Source: Gammaproteobacteria bacterium
Lineage (GTDB): Bacteria; Pseudomonadota; Gammaproteobacteria; Steroidobacterales; Steroidobacteraceae
Assembly (NCBI GenBank): GCA_005877965.1
Contig: VBNP01000147.1
Location: 1-6,213 of the forward strand
Length of the DNA stretch: 6,213 nucleotides
Direction of reading: 5' to 3'
A program made the translations under genes and the position numbers. This document shows, piece after piece, positions 6,009-6,213 of the stretch (position 1 is the first letter of the stretch; each line of letters begins with the position of its first letter). The notes beneath the pieces were generated by a model, which was not told where the DNA came from, did not search any database, and was given only the letters and a program-made list of their open reading frames with translations.

Positions 6009-6213
6009 ATGTGCGCAACGATATCCTCGGCTTGGCCCGCTGGTCATTCGCCCTGGGATGGGGCTTCGCTCTCCATCATTCTGCTCATTTCGCTCTCGTT
6101 ACTATTTACGCCATCCTTCGTGGGGTTCTGGCTGACCGCCATAGCACTGTTCTTTCTCGCGCGACGCAAAGGTTGGATTCGCTGGCTACTGCTCATCGGC
6201 GCTGTGATCGGAG
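6009..6213 (+). CDS. Unidentified membrane protein, 3' end beyond the window
   Basis: An open frame from the ATG at 6009 runs off the right edge (68 residues visible). After a short polar N terminus it has hydrophobic stretches SLSIILLISLSLLF (20-33) and VGFWLTAIALFFL (38-50). A basic turn ARRKGWIRW and another hydrophobic stretch LLLIGAVIG follow, consistent with a small multi-helix membrane protein. The strong bias for hydrophobic residues bounded by a positive loop argues for real coding. I recognise no family. The frame is also open upstream to at least 5880, and a GTG at 5997 or another start could add a hydrophobic leader (LAWASLLVSV). No clear ribosome site is seen. GC is lower than in the core genes. 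Starting 12 bases after a GTTAGCG core, it may be the first gene cassette of the decayed integron. Confidence 0.55.
   Translation, partial: MCATISSAWPAGHSPWDGASLSIILLISLSLLFTPSFVGFWLTAIALFFLARRKGWIRWLLLIGAVIG

Noticed and set aside
1..6213. CRISPR array, rRNA genes or complete insertion sequence
   Set aside because: No spaced short repeats, no rRNA-like stretches and no transposase frame were seen; the only recombinase is the broken integrase.

Overview
The window looks like a piece of a GC-rich gammaproteobacterial chromosome that changes from ordinary core genes on the left to a scrambled accessory region on the right. The gammaproteobacterial assignment rests on an NtrC of the classical GlnG type, a 157-residue TrmL of the same length as the E. 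coli protein, and the ntrC/trmL neighbourhood that is also found in Pseudomonas. This is inference from gene content; the species cannot be named.

Core part (1-4307). The window opens inside ntrC (AAA+ and DNA-binding domains only). It continues with a five-helix MscS-type mechanosensitive channel on the same strand, then a convergent class 1B dihydroorotate dehydrogenase (pyrD) on the minus strand. Diverging from pyrD is a short operon of trmL (tRNA wobble 2'-O-methyltransferase) and, 12 bases later behind a strong Shine-Dalgarno, a PIN/NYN-like protein with a winged-helix-like tail. Apart from trmL and the PIN gene, the genes do not obviously work together: nitrogen control, osmotic protection, pyrimidine synthesis and RNA metabolism sit side by side.

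Accessory part (4308-6213). Immediately after the PIN gene lies a second, orphan 3' end of trmL. It differs from the resident copy only at synonymous third positions over 26 codons. It is followed by about 190 bases without a convincing gene, rich in small hairpins and ending in a good intrinsic terminator. Only 17 bases after the terminator starts an AAA-type ATPase gene, which is cut off just after its Walker B motif. It is joined tail to tail to the broken 5' half of an integron-type tyrosine recombinase (intI-like) on the opposite strand. That half carries two compensating frameshifts and has lost everything after the first catalytic-arginine box. Upstream of the recombinase start, where an attI site would lie, are two GTTAGC motifs. 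Twelve bases after the second one begins an open frame for a membrane protein of lower GC (about 57 % by hand count over 6001-6213) that runs off the right edge. The simplest reading is a decayed integron platform, with a possible first cassette on its right and a deletion or recombination scar on its left.

I do not see a complete novel system. The most interesting signals are the synonymous-only trmL end duplication around the PIN gene, the dead integron integrase beside a candidate attI/cassette boundary, and the terminator-capped structured region before the truncated ATPase.
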